DNA from: Bacteroidales bacterium UBA3290
GTDB lineage: Bacteria > Bacteroidota > Bacteroidia > Bacteroidales > UBA932
Length of the DNA: 40,518 nucleotides
Assembly: GCA_002361615.1 (NCBI GenBank)
Contig: DETK01000038.1
Span: 18,571-59,088, forward strand
Direction of reading: 5' to 3'
The notes under the pieces are model-generated. The model was not told where the DNA came from. It made no database searches and saw only the letters and a list, made by a program, of their open reading frames with translations. Every line of letters begins with the position of its first letter. Position 1 is the stretch's first letter. Made by a program: the position numbers and the translations under genes. Below, one piece after another: positions 7,347 to 15,164 of this stretch.

Positions 7347-9431
7347 ATGAAAAAGATAATCCTCCTTTCCGCCCTTATGCTCACCAGCCTTTCTTCCGTG
7401 GCGCAGTCCGTTACCCTGCGCCCGGACAATATCGACGAAGTCCTGTCGCAGCTGACTCTGAAGGAGAAAGCCTCGCTTGTGGTGGGAGCCGGCTATAAAA
7501 GCATGCTCGCCGGCACCTTCGGCTTCAAGGTCCCGGTTCCCGGTGCGGCCGGTATGACCCGGGCCGTACCCCGGCTCGGCATTCCGTCCATCATCCTGAG
7601 CGACGGCCCTGCCGGCGTGCGCATCGAACCGAAGCGGAAGCGGACCGACCAGACCTTCTACTGTACGGGATTCCCGATCGGTTCGCTGCTTTCCAGCACC
7701 TGGAATCCCCAGTTGGTGGAGAAGGTCGGCGGCGCCATCGGCGAGGAAGCGCTCGCATACGGCGTCGATGTGATGCTGGCTCCGGGTATGAATCTCCAGC
7801 GCAATCCACTTTGCGGACGGAATTTCGAGTATTATTCGGAAGATCCGCTGCTCAGCGGGCGGATCGCCGCGGCTTATGTGCGCGGCATCCAGGCGCAGGG
7901 CGTGGGCGCGTGCGTCAAGCATTTCGCCGTCAACAATCAGGAGACCAACCGTTTCTGGAACGATGCCCGGGTCGATAAAGAGACGCTTAAGACGCTCTAT
8001 CTCAAGAATTTCGAATATGCGGTCCGCGAAGCGCAGCCCTGGACGGTGATGGCTTCCTACAACCGGCTCAACGGCATCCATACGCAGGAAGACAAGTGGC
8101 TGCTGACGGAAGTCCTGCGCGACGACTGGGGCTTCGAAGGGCTGGTGATGACCGACTGGACGGGACGGCGCAACACGGCCGCCCAGATCGAGGCGGGCTG
8201 CGACCTGATGGAGCCGGGCGTGAAATCGCAGATCCGCGAACTGGTCCGGAAAGTGAGGAGAGGCGAACTCTCGGAAGCGGCACTGGACGTCTGCGTCCGG
8301 CGGGTCCTGGAACTGGTTGTCAAAACCCCGACGTTCAAAGGACACAAGCCCACCAATGCGCCCGATCTGAAAGCCCACGCCGACATTGCCCGGGAAGCGG
8401 CGGAAGAGGGGATTGTGCTCCTGGAGAATCGCGCCGAAACGCTACCGCTGGCAGCAGGAACCCGGATCGCCCTTTTCGGGAACGGCTCGTATGCGCTGCT
8501 CGCTGGTGGAACGGGTTCCGGCCACGTGCACAGGCCTTATGTCGTCAACCTCGACGAAGGTCTTACTCACGAGGGATTTGCTGTCAGCCGTGACCTCTCG
8601 ACGCGTTACAAAGATTATATGGCGGAAAACCGCCCGCGGAAGAAGTTCCTTTCGGGTATGCTGGGAAGTCCCGCGATCCCGGAAATGCCGCTGTCCCGCG
8701 AAGTGGTGACAGCGGCCGCGGGGCAAGCCGACTGCGCCGTCGTGACGATTTCCCGTCAGGCAGGCGAGGGAGGCGACCGGCATCTGGAAGACGATTTCCT
8801 GCTCAGCGAGACGGAGAAGCAGATGCTTGCCGATGTCTGCGAAGTCTTTCACGGACAAGGGAAAAAGGTCGTCGTGGTCCTGAATGTCGGCGGCGTGGTG
8901 GAGACGGCTTCGTGGAAGCAGCTGCCCGACGCAATCGTCCTGGCCTGGCAGCCGGGGCAGGAGGGCGGCGATGCTTTGGCCAGCATCTTGTCCGGCCGCG
9001 TCTGTCCGAGCGGCCGGCTTCCGGTCACCTTCCCGGTGGACTATTTCGATCTCCCTTCATCCGCCCATTTCCCGTATGACTATGTCGGGCGCGGCTCGAT
9101 GACGGCCGGGCGCGACAAGGAAAAGGATGTGGAGAATGTCGGGTTTACGGATTATGCGGAAGGCCTCGACGTCGGATACCGCTATTTTCAGAAGTCCGGC
9201 ACGCCGGAGGTGTCCTATCCTTTCGGTTACGGTCTTTCCTATACCACTTTCCAGCACAGCGGACCCGTCGTGGCCGGGAACGCTGTGACCGTTTCGGTGA
9301 AAAACACCGGCTCCGTGGCAGGCAAGGAGGTCGTGATGATCATGACGCCGCTGCTGCGCGCCTTCGGCAAGACCCGTCTGCTGCAGCCCGGCGAATCCGT
9401 GACGCTGGTGCTTCCGATTGTTACAGAGTGA
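7347..9431 (+). CDS. Secreted glycoside hydrolase family 3 (beta-glucosidase-like)
   Basis: This 694-residue GH3 enzyme removes terminal beta-linked sugars in the periplasm or at the surface; the exact substrate cannot be read. Residues 1 to about 20 are a signal peptide (MKKIILLSALMLTSLSSVAQ). The N-terminal barrel spans about 30-330, with GRNFEYYSEDP, KHFAVNNQE and VMTDWTG, where Asp270 is the likely nucleophile. The alpha/beta sandwich follows with QAGEGGDRHLEDDF near 474. The C-terminal fibronectin-III-like domain begins about 620 but stops at VLPIVTE, shorter than usual. It starts 11 bp after bcp without its own promoter, so it belongs to the B12 transcript. Its 3' end overlaps cobC on the opposite strand by 11 bp. 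Confidence 0.92.
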   Translation: MKKIILLSALMLTSLSSVAQSVTLRPDNIDEVLSQLTLKEKASLVVGAGYKSMLAGTFGFKVPVPGAAGMTRAVPRLGIPSIILSDGPAGVRIEPKRKRTDQTFYCTGFPIGSLLSSTWNPQLVEKVGGAIGEEALAYGVDVMLAPGMNLQRNPLCGRNFEYYSEDPLLSGRIAAAYVRGIQAQGVGACVKHFAVNNQETNRFWNDARVDKETLKTLYLKNFEYAVREAQPWTVMASYNRLNGIHTQEDKWLLTEVLRDDWGFEGLVMTDWTGRRNTAAQIEAGCDLMEPGVKSQIRELVRKVRRGELSEAALDVCVRRVLELVVKTPTFKGHKPTNAPDLKAHADIAREAAEEGIVLLENRAETLPLAAGTRIALFGNGSYALLAGGTGSGHVHRPYVVNLDEGLTHEGFAVSRDLSTRYKDYMAENRPRKKFLSGMLGSPAIPEMPLSREVVTAAAGQADCAVVTISRQAGEGGDRHLEDDFLLSETEKQMLADVCEVFHGQGKKVVVVLNVGGVVETASWKQLPDAIVLAWQPGQEGGDALASILSGRVCPSGRLPVTFPVDYFDLPSSAHFPYDYVGRGSMTAGRDKEKDVENVGFTDYAEGLDVGYRYFQKSGTPEVSYPFGYGLSYTTFQHSGPVVAGNAVTVSVKNTGSVAGKEVVMIMTPLLRAFGKTRLLQPGESVTLVLPIVTE

Positions 9432-9951
9432 TGCGGACCAGGCCGCCGAAAGGCGGCAGGGCCGCGAAGGCCGCTTCGGCCGTGACCAGGCCGGCATAGA
9501 CCTGGGCCGAAACCAGGACGCCGCCGTGGGCGAAGACCGCGACGCGCTGCCAGGGTTTCGTGCGCAGCTCGTCGAGGAAGTTGCTGACCCGGAGGTATTG
9601 CATCATGAAGGACTCCCCGCCCGAGACCGGCGTGTTGATGTGGTCGGCGTACCATTCCTGAAGATGGGGGTCGGAAATGTCGTCGAAGAGCATCATCTCC
9701 CATTCACCGAAATTGAGTTCGAGGATGCGTGGGTCACGCTCCGCATCGGCGTAGCCGCAGAAAGCGGCCAGCCGCGTGCAGCGGGAGAGGGGACTGGTGT
9801 AGGCGTAGTCGATGGGCCCGCAACTTTCCAGCGCTGCCTTCGTGACGGCGGCTTCTTCTTCGAACGTGGGCTTCAGCGGTACGTCGGTCTGCCCGTAGCA
9901 GGTGCCTGTGGGCACGTCGACGGCTGTGTGGCGGATTAGAATGACTTCCAT
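9421..9951 (-). CDS. cobC: Alpha-ribazole-5'-phosphate phosphatase (CobC), histidine phosphatase family
   Basis: The 176-residue protein belongs to the histidine (phosphoglycerate mutase-like) phosphatases. LIRHTAVDVPTGTCYGQTDVPL at residues 5-26 carries the catalytic RH motif and the GxCYGxxDVPL extension typical of CobC. LNFGEWE and the second histidine in VFAHGGVL complete the site. CobC removes phosphate during lower-ligand assembly, which fits its place beside cobS, cobU and cobT. The motif match alone could also describe a general sugar-phosphate phosphatase, but the B12 context favours CobC. Its promoter (9956-9963) is four bases from the ATG. Confidence 0.88.
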   Translation of the reverse strand: MEVILIRHTAVDVPTGTCYGQTDVPLKPTFEEEAAVTKAALESCGPIDYAYTSPLSRCTRLAAFCGYADAERDPRILELNFGEWEMMLFDDISDPHLQEWYADHINTPVSGGESFMMQYLRVSNFLDELRTKPWQRVAVFAHGGVLVSAQVYAGLVTAEAAFAALPPFGGLVRITL

Positions 9952-9955
9952 GGCA

Positions 9956-9963
9956 CAAAAATA
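9956..9963 (-). promoter_or_regulatory. -7 box of cobC promoter
   Basis: On the minus strand this reads TATTTTTG, matching TAnnTTTG. Four bases separate it from the cobC ATG, which predicts a leaderless transcript. Confidence 0.6.
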
Positions 9964-10026
9964 CGAAATTTCATATTCCTACGAGATGGAACCTGTACGG
10001 CCCGTCGCGGGAATCCTTTGCCAGCA

Positions 10027-10788
10027 TCAGCAATGGACCATCAGGACTGCGGACAGATAGAACAGCAGTTCGCAGAGGAGGAAAGTGGCGCCGCAGCAGT
10101 CGCCCGTGTAGCCTTGGATCTTGCGGCGCATCAGCAGCGCGAGCAGCAGCATCACACAGAGCGGAACCAGCAGCAGCCAGAGGAAACTGACGGGCAGCCA
10201 GTGGAGGGCGAATGCCATCACGAAGGCAGGTGCCAGCCCGAAGAAGGCGCAGAGCAGCAGCTCGGGCAGCGTCATCCGCTCATAGACCGTCTTGTTCTTG
10301 GCCGTTTCTTCCGTGCGGGCGTAGGGGAGGAAATTGATGAGCTGGGCGGCGCAGCATTTCGACCAGCAGTCGCCGCAAAGGACCAGCAGGCAGAGCGTGT
10401 CGCGCGAGAGCGTGGCGGGCAGTTGCAGCATCAGGGCGAAATAGACGATCAGGCCGATGACTCCATACGTTCCGATATGCGAGTCCTTCATAATGCCCAG
10501 CACCCGTTCGCGCGAGGTGCCGCCCCCGAATCCGTCGATAAAGTCGGCCAGGCCGTCTTCGTGCAGGCAGCCCGTGAGCAGCAGGCGGGACAGGAGTGCC
10601 AGGATCCAGGCCAGCGTGAGCGGGAGGAAGCTGCCGCAGAGCCAGAGGACGAAGGCGGTCACGAAACCCGTCAGCCAGCCGGCGACGGGCCAGAGCGGAA
10701 CGACCCGCTTGAACTGATCGGCGGGAATCTCCCGGATCCGCCAGAAAGGGAGCCGGGTAAAGAAGGTCAAAGCTGCCAGGAGTCTCAT
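10027..10788 (-). CDS. cobS: Adenosylcobinamide-GDP ribazoletransferase (cobalamin synthase CobS)
   Basis: This 253-residue polytopic inner-membrane protein joins alpha-ribazole (phosphate) to adenosylcobinamide-GDP, the last step of cobalamin assembly. The N-terminal LLAALTFFTRLPFW, the acidic active-site segment GCLHEDGLADFIDGFGGG at about 72-89 and IMKDSHIGTYG are diagnostic for CobS. Several hydrophobic segments follow (VIGLIVYFALMLQLP, LLLVPLCVMLLLALLM). Length is normal. It reads away from cobU, with a divergent promoter region of 43 bp between the two starts. The 75-bp gap to cobC holds the cobC promoter and nothing else recognisable. Confidence 0.95.
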   Translation of the reverse strand: MRLLAALTFFTRLPFWRIREIPADQFKRVVPLWPVAGWLTGFVTAFVLWLCGSFLPLTLAWILALLSRLLLTGCLHEDGLADFIDGFGGGTSRERVLGIMKDSHIGTYGVIGLIVYFALMLQLPATLSRDTLCLLVLCGDCWSKCCAAQLINFLPYARTEETAKNKTVYERMTLPELLLCAFFGLAPAFVMAFALHWLPVSFLWLLLVPLCVMLLLALLMRRKIQGYTGDCCGATFLLCELLFYLSAVLMVHC

Positions 10789-10796
10789 TGCTGCTG

Positions 10797-10804
10797 CAAA
10801 ATTA
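10797..10804 (-). promoter_or_regulatory. -7 box of cobS promoter
   Basis: The minus strand reads TAATTTTG (TAnnTTTG). It lies eight bases before the cobS ATG and back to back with the cobU promoter. Confidence 0.55.
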
Positions 10805-10816
10805 GTGAATAATCGC

Positions 10817-10824
10817 TACCTTTG
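10817..10824 (+). promoter_or_regulatory. -7 box of cobU-cobT promoter
   Basis: TACCTTTG lies seven bases before the ATG at 10832. An upstream in-frame ATG at 10805 lies before this box, so it would not be on the transcript; this decides the cobU start. Confidence 0.65.
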
Positions 10825-10831
10825 CAATCGG

Positions 10832-11344
10832 ATGAAACGCATCATTCTGATCACAGGAGGTTCCCGTTCGGGGAAAAGCAGCTACGCTGAGAAGCTGGCG
10901 CTGGCGCTTTCGCCTGCGCCGGTCTATCTGGCGACGGCCCGCATCTGGGACGACGAGTTCCGGGAGCGGGTGCGGCGGCACCAGGAGCGCCGCGGTCCGC
11001 AATGGACCAATATCGAGGAAGAAAAGCAGCTGAGCCGGCACGACCTGACCGGCCGCGTCGTGGTCGTGGACTGCATGACGCTCTGGGCCACCAATTTCTT
11101 CTTTGACCTGGAGAGCGACGTCGACCGCTCGCTCGCAGCGCTCAAAGCTGAGTTCGACCGCCTCACGGCGCAGGACGCCACTTTCCTCTTCGTGACCAAC
11201 GAGATCGGAATGGGCGGCACCTCCGACAACGCCATCCAGCGCAAGTTCACCGACCTGCAAGGCTGGATGAACCAGTATGTCGCAGCCAGGGCCGACGAAG
11301 TCGTGCTGATGGTGAGCGGCATCCCAGTCAAAATCAAAGGATAA
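10832..11344 (+). CDS. cobU: Adenosylcobinamide kinase / adenosylcobinamide-phosphate guanylyltransferase (CobU/CobP)
   Basis: The 170-residue protein phosphorylates adenosylcobinamide and then transfers GMP to give the GDP-activated form used by CobS. The P-loop GGSRSGKSSYAE at residues 8-19, the ATARIWDDEFRERVRRHQERR segment (with the histidine used for guanylylation in this family) and VVVDCMTLWATN and VTNEIGMGG identify it. The start at 10832 is set by the promoter box immediately upstream and by MKRIILITGGSRSG matching the usual N-terminus. cobT starts one base after its stop codon, so the two form an operon. Confidence 0.95.
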   Translation: MKRIILITGGSRSGKSSYAEKLALALSPAPVYLATARIWDDEFRERVRRHQERRGPQWTNIEEEKQLSRHDLTGRVVVVDCMTLWATNFFFDLESDVDRSLAALKAEFDRLTAQDATFLFVTNEIGMGGTSDNAIQRKFTDLQGWMNQYVAARADEVVLMVSGIPVKIKG

Positions 11345-11345
11345 G

Positions 11346-12386
11346 ATGGAATTCCATATCTCCCGGCCCAATCCGGCGCTCCGTCCTGCCCTGCAGGAAA
11401 AAATCGACAATCTCACCAAACCCAAAGGATCGCTCGGCCGTCTCGAGACCCTCGCGCTCCAGATCGGCCTGATCCAGCAGACCCTTTCGCCCGCGCTGCG
11501 GCATCCCCAGAACATCGTCTTTGCCGGCGACCACGGTATTGTGGAGGAGGGGGTGAGCATCGCGCCCAAGGAGGTGACCTGGCAGCAGGTGTGCCACTTC
11601 ACGCATCCCCACGGCACGGGCGGCGTCAATTTCCTCTGCCGCCAGCACGGCTTCACGCTCAAGGTGGTCGATGCAGGCGTCGATTTCGACCTGCCGCGCG
11701 ACCGCGGCATCATCGACTTGAAAGTCGCGCGCGGCACCCGCAATTTCCTGCACGGCCCGGCGATGACGCCGGAACAGATGGAGCAGTGCCTCGCCGGCGG
11801 CGCCCAGGTGGTCCGCCAGTGCTTTGAAGAGGGGAGTAACGTGCTGAGTTTCGGAGAGATGGGTATCGGAAACACCTCTCCTTCGTCGATATGGATGTCT
11901 TATTTCACGGGGATTCCGCTCGCGGAATGCGTCGGAGCCGGCAGCGGCCTCGACAAGGCGGGTGTACGGCATAAGCTCGACGTCCTGAGCCGTTCGGTCG
12001 CTAACTATTCTGGCGACGGTTCGCCGCGCGACATCATCCGCTGGTTCGGTGGTTTCGAGATGGTGATGGCTGTCGGCGCGATGCTGCAGGCCGCGGAACT
12101 CGGGATGGTGATCCTGGTCGACGGATTCATCATGACCAGCTGTATGCTGGCCGCTTCGCGGCTTTATCCCTCGGTACTGGATTATGCCGTGTTCGGCCAC
12201 TGCGGCGACGAGTCCGGCCATCGCAAGCTGCTCGATGCGCTCGGCGCCGAGCCGCTGCTCAGCCTGGGCCTCAGGCTGGGCGAGGGCACCGGTGCCATCT
12301 GCGCCTGGCCGATCGTAGATTCGGCCGTCCGGATGATCAATCAGATGGACACCTTCTCCGGTGCCGACATCACGAAGTATTTCTAG
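11346..12386 (+). CDS. cobT: Nicotinate-nucleotide--dimethylbenzimidazole phosphoribosyltransferase (CobT)
   Basis: This 346-residue enzyme activates the lower-ligand base by transferring phosphoribose from nicotinate mononucleotide, giving alpha-ribazole phosphate. Conserved blocks are LTKPKGSLGRLE, VFAGDHGIVEEGVS, NFLCRQHGFTLKVVDAGVD, SFGEMGIGNTSPSS, GGFEMVMAVGAMLQAA and RLGEGTGA, the last carrying the catalytic glutamate. Length is standard. It is the second gene of the cobU-cobT operon and converges on the BASS transporter gene with a 4-bp overlap. The base actually used (dimethylbenzimidazole or adenine/cresol type) cannot be read from the sequence. Confidence 0.97.
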   Translation: MEFHISRPNPALRPALQEKIDNLTKPKGSLGRLETLALQIGLIQQTLSPALRHPQNIVFAGDHGIVEEGVSIAPKEVTWQQVCHFTHPHGTGGVNFLCRQHGFTLKVVDAGVDFDLPRDRGIIDLKVARGTRNFLHGPAMTPEQMEQCLAGGAQVVRQCFEEGSNVLSFGEMGIGNTSPSSIWMSYFTGIPLAECVGAGSGLDKAGVRHKLDVLSRSVANYSGDGSPRDIIRWFGGFEMVMAVGAMLQAAELGMVILVDGFIMTSCMLAASRLYPSVLDYAVFGHCGDESGHRKLLDALGAEPLLSLGLRLGEGTGAICAWPIVDSAVRMINQMDTFSGADITKYF

Positions 12387-13297
12387 GCCGGTTTCCGGCT
12401 TGTGGAGGTCTCCTGGTCCTTGCGCCACATCTGCCAGCTGTTGAACAGGTTCTGCCAGATGGAGTACAGGGCCGTGAAGACCGAAGCCAGGGGGAGGAGA
12501 TAGGTGTTTGCTATCCAAATGCCCATCGCACTGTTTTTCTGACCCAGGAGCTGTCCGCCTGCGACGCGGTCGCCATACTTGCTGCCCAGCCATTTGCCGA
12601 CGGCGAACTGGATGGCACAATAGACGATCGAGGCGATGCCCAGGATCAGGATGCTGGCTTTCTCTTCCTTCCCGTTGAGGAACATGAAATCGATGGTCTG
12701 ACCGAGCGTGATGGTCAGTGCCAGGGCCCATAGATAGAAAGAAAAGCCCTTGTAGCGGCACAGGAAGGCATTCACACGGGGTGCGAAACGTTGCAGGAAG
12801 AGCGCCACGAAGAAAGGCAGCGCGATGGTCGGAGCCACGCGGCGGAAAATCATCCACATCGACTCGAAGAAGGGTACCTCCTGCAGTGTTCCGATGAAAG
12901 AGAAGTAGATGGGCGCCACGACCGACACCATCAGGTTGCCCACGATGGTATAGGTCGTCACCGTCTCACGGTTAGCTCCGAGTATCGTGGCGATGACCAC
13001 CGAGGAGGCGGCTACCGGGCAGAGTACGCCCGCAAGTACGCCCTGGGCCACCACTTCGCTGGCGCCGAACGCCTTGAACAGGAAGTAACTGCCCAGTGAG
13101 ACCACGATCTGGAACAGCATGATCCATACATCCAGCATCGTGACTTTGAGTTTCTTCATATCGACTGCCACGTTGTTGAGCAGAAGGATGGAGAAAATCA
13201 GCCAGGGCGTCACTTCCCGGACGTACGTCAGGGAGTGGTGGAAGAGAAGCCCGAGGACGATGGCCAGGGGCAGGACATAACTGCGGAAACGATGCAT
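12383..13297 (-). CDS. BASS (bile acid:sodium symporter) family transporter
   Basis: A 304-residue integral membrane protein with about nine to ten hydrophobic segments. The pattern of the bile acid:Na+ symporter superfamily is visible: PWLIFSILLLNNVAVDMKKL near residues 31-50, GVLAGVLCPVAASSVVIATI near 88-107 and LLGQKNSAMGIWIA near 255-268, matching the helix-crossover motifs. The substrate is unknown; family members move bile acids, organic anions or small carboxylates. It is the last gene of a minus-strand operon after the nitroreductase (9-bp gap). Nearness to cobT is convergent and does not by itself imply a corrinoid role. Confidence 0.8.
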   Translation of the reverse strand: MHRFRSYVLPLAIVLGLLFHHSLTYVREVTPWLIFSILLLNNVAVDMKKLKVTMLDVWIMLFQIVVSLGSYFLFKAFGASEVVAQGVLAGVLCPVAASSVVIATILGANRETVTTYTIVGNLMVSVVAPIYFSFIGTLQEVPFFESMWMIFRRVAPTIALPFFVALFLQRFAPRVNAFLCRYKGFSFYLWALALTITLGQTIDFMFLNGKEEKASILILGIASIVYCAIQFAVGKWLGSKYGDRVAGGQLLGQKNSAMGIWIANTYLLPLASVFTALYSIWQNLFNSWQMWRKDQETSTSRKPA

Positions 13298-13306
13298 GAA
13301 GTCCGG

Positions 13307-13936
13307 TTACAGGATGAGGTCGTTGGCGACGATCTTGGGAACGTAGTGAATGCCGTTTTCGCGGTAGTATTTCAGGGGCTCTTCGGCGTGGACCGGCACG
13401 AGTTCGATCTGTTCGGCAGGCTTGCCGATGGCCAGGACGAGCACGGGCTCGCAGGGAAGAGCGAATGTGTCGGTTACGGCCTGTTTGTTGAAGGCGCCGA
13501 TGCAGATGCCGCCCAGGCCCATTTCCACAGCCTTGAGCAGCATGCTCTGGGCGGCGATGCCCACGTCCATGTGGACCCACTTGTCGGGCTCCACCGTGCT
13601 GCAGATCACGATGAAGGCCTCCGGTTCAGTGCCGGGGAAGGGAAGGTGCAGTTCGGGCAGCGCACCGCCCAGCTTGTAGAGGCCCTGCATCCGGTCGGAC
13701 CCGGTCTGGCGCGTGAGCAGCTTGAAGCGGAGGACCTGCTGGTTGCGGCCGGAAGGGACCTTGGTGCAGACTTCGACGATGCGGCGCAGCTGCGCCTCGG
13801 TCACGACGCATGATTTGTCGTAGCCGCGGTAGCTGCGGTTGCCGCGGAGCAGCGTGCTGAGCGAAGCGGTGTGCTTTTTGGCCGCCGGCTTGTTGCGGAA
13901 TTCTTCGAATTTATTTTCCAGATAGTTGTCAGCCAT
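13307..13936 (-). CDS. Nitroreductase family FMN-dependent oxidoreductase
   Basis: The 209-residue protein fits the nitroreductase fold: LRGNRSYRGYDKSCVVTEAQLRRIVEVCTKVPSGRN near residues 30-65 contains the FMN-phosphate-binding RSxR-type segment, and DVGIAAQSMLLKAVEMGLGGICIGAF near 124-149 is the second FMN-binding block. LVLAIGKPAE is the usual C-terminal strand. The physiological substrate is not evident. It stands between the chromate-type transporter pair and the BASS transporter, with a 20-bp gap to chrA, so it is probably co-transcribed. No membrane segment or signal peptide is seen, so it should act in the cytosol. Confidence 0.88.
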   Translation of the reverse strand: MADNYLENKFEEFRNKPAAKKHTASLSTLLRGNRSYRGYDKSCVVTEAQLRRIVEVCTKVPSGRNQQVLRFKLLTRQTGSDRMQGLYKLGGALPELHLPFPGTEPEAFIVICSTVEPDKWVHMDVGIAAQSMLLKAVEMGLGGICIGAFNKQAVTDTFALPCEPVLVLAIGKPAEQIELVPVHAEEPLKYYRENGIHYVPKIVANDLIL

Positions 13937-13956
13937 TTTGAAACGTTTTTATCCGT

Positions 13957-14481
13957 TTAGACATAGAGTAGGATGCCGGCGACGGCCGACAGGCAGATCA
14001 TCAGGATCGAGTCGACCTTGAACCAGGTGGCGAGGAAGCAGACGACGAAGATGATGTAGCTCTTCCAGTCGAAGAAGGTCGTGCCGTTGACGAAGAGCAG
14101 CGCAGCGGCGCCGATCATGCCGCAGATCATGGGTTTCATCCACTTCATGGCACTTTGCATGATGCGGTTGCTCTTCAGCTTGTTGTAGAAGATGGTGATC
14201 AGCACCATCAGCGTCAGGGGCGGCAGGCAGACGGCCAGGGTCGTAAGCAGGGAGCCCCAGACGTTGCCGGTAACGGTATAGCCCACATAGGTGGCGCAGT
14301 TGATGGCGATCGGGCCTGGCGTCATCTGCGAGACGGCTACGATGTCGGCCAGTTCGGTGGCCGTCATCCAGCCGTGGCGCGTCACCATCTCGTTCTGGAT
14401 GAGCGACAGCATCGCATAGCCGCCGCCGAAACCGAAGAATCCGATCTTCAGATAGGAGAGGAAGAGTTGGAGATAGATCAT
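13957..14481 (-). CDS. chrA: Half-size chromate-type (CHR) transporter, second gene of pair
   Basis: This 174-residue membrane protein contains one CHR domain. Recognisable blocks are FFGFGGGYAMLSLIQNEMV at about 14-32, the MTPGPIAINCATYVGY motif at about 53-68 and a row of hydrophobic helices after that. Short CHR proteins act as pairs of single-domain subunits with opposite topology, and the adjacent gene supplies the partner. Family members export chromate or related anions; whether chromate is the true substrate is not known. Its start overlaps the stop of the upstream half gene by 4 bp. Confidence 0.88.
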   Translation of the reverse strand: MIYLQLFLSYLKIGFFGFGGGYAMLSLIQNEMVTRHGWMTATELADIVAVSQMTPGPIAINCATYVGYTVTGNVWGSLLTTLAVCLPPLTLMVLITIFYNKLKSNRIMQSAMKWMKPMICGMIGAAALLFVNGTTFFDWKSYIIFVVCFLATWFKVDSILMICLSAVAGILLYV

Positions 14482-15035
14482 TCCGCACCTCCTCTCTTTT
14501 CGATCTTCGGCTTCTCATAGAAGGACAGCACCACGCCGATGATGGCGCCTACCAGGATAAACCAGATGGGGGAGACCCCGAGGTAGCAGATCACGGCCGC
14601 GACCGCGCACCCCAGCACCATGAAATACCAAGGAAGCCGTTTGAGCATATTGATGAACGGAACGGCAATCAAGGCGATAACGGCCGGCCGGATGCCCTTG
14701 AAGGCCGCCACCACATAGCGGTTGTCGCTGAATTCAGTCAGATAGATGGCGATGACCAGGATGATGACGAACGAGGGAATCACGGCACCCAGTACGGCCG
14801 CGAGCGATCCCCACCAGCCTTTGATTTTGTAGCCGACGAAGACGGCCGTGTTGAGGGCGAAAGGGCCGGGCGCCGACGAGGCCAGGGCGAACTGGTCGTA
14901 AAACTCGTCCTTTTCGAACCACTTCCGCCGGTCCACCACTTCCTTCTCGATCATCGGGATCATGGCATACCCGCTCCCGAAGGTAAACGCCCCGATCTTG
15001 AAAAAAGCCCAGAACAACTGCAACAATGTCTTCAT
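14478..15035 (-). CDS. chrA: Half-size chromate-type (CHR) transporter, first gene of pair
   Basis: The 185-residue protein is the partner of the downstream CHR gene. It has FKIGAFTFGSGYAMIPMIEKEVV at about 12-34 and SSAPGPFALNTAVFVGYKIKG at about 53-73, then several transmembrane helices. The two genes overlap by 4 bp, consistent with stoichiometric translation of a heterodimer. A palindromic repeat forms a potential hairpin in the leader, eight bases before the ATG, and a -7 box at 15071-15078 lies just upstream. Anion export is inferred from the family. Confidence 0.88.
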   Translation of the reverse strand: MKTLLQLFWAFFKIGAFTFGSGYAMIPMIEKEVVDRRKWFEKDEFYDQFALASSAPGPFALNTAVFVGYKIKGWWGSLAAVLGAVIPSFVIILVIAIYLTEFSDNRYVVAAFKGIRPAVIALIAVPFINMLKRLPWYFMVLGCAVAAVICYLGVSPIWFILVGAIIGVVLSFYEKPKIEKRGGAE

Positions 15036-15039
15036 ACTT

Positions 15040-15067
15040 CGTCATTCCCGGCTTGACCGGGAATCTC
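15040..15067. repeat. 28-bp palindromic repeat in the chrA 5' leader
   Basis: ATTCCCGG (15044-15051) pairs perfectly with CCGGGAAT (15057-15064) around the loop CTTGA. Twenty-seven of 28 positions match the copy inside cbiG at 3729-3756. A partial copy (CATTCCCGGCCCGATTCTG) begins at 15096. Confidence 0.85.
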
Positions 15068-15070
15068 CCG

Positions 15071-15078
15071 CAAAGATA
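15071..15078 (-). promoter_or_regulatory. -7 box of the chrA-chrA-nitroreductase-BASS operon
   Basis: The minus strand reads TATCTTTG. Predicted transcription starts near 15065, so the leader of about 30 nt consists almost entirely of the palindromic repeat. Confidence 0.65.
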
Positions 15079-15137
15079 GTAAAAACCCCGCTTCATCATT
15101 CCCGGCCCGATTCTGCTCCAATTGGAAGGAGTTTTCG

Positions 15138-15145
15138 TAACTTTG
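15138..15145 (+). promoter_or_regulatory. -7 box of the DUF3667-like gene promoter
   Basis: TAACTTTG matches TAnnTTTG and lies 19 bases before the ATG at 15165. TTGG at 15122-15125 may be the upstream element. Confidence 0.6.
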
Positions 15146-15164
15146 CCCCACATTATCCTGCGAC

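Noticed and set aside
9421..9431. Frameshift at the end of the GH3 gene
   Set aside because: The overlap with cobC is only 11 bp and the plus-strand sequence beyond the stop reads as the cobC complement in other frames, so no continuation of the domain was found.
10805..10831. Upstream ATG as the cobU start
   Set aside because: It lies before the -7 box, and the added nine residues do not match the family N-terminus.
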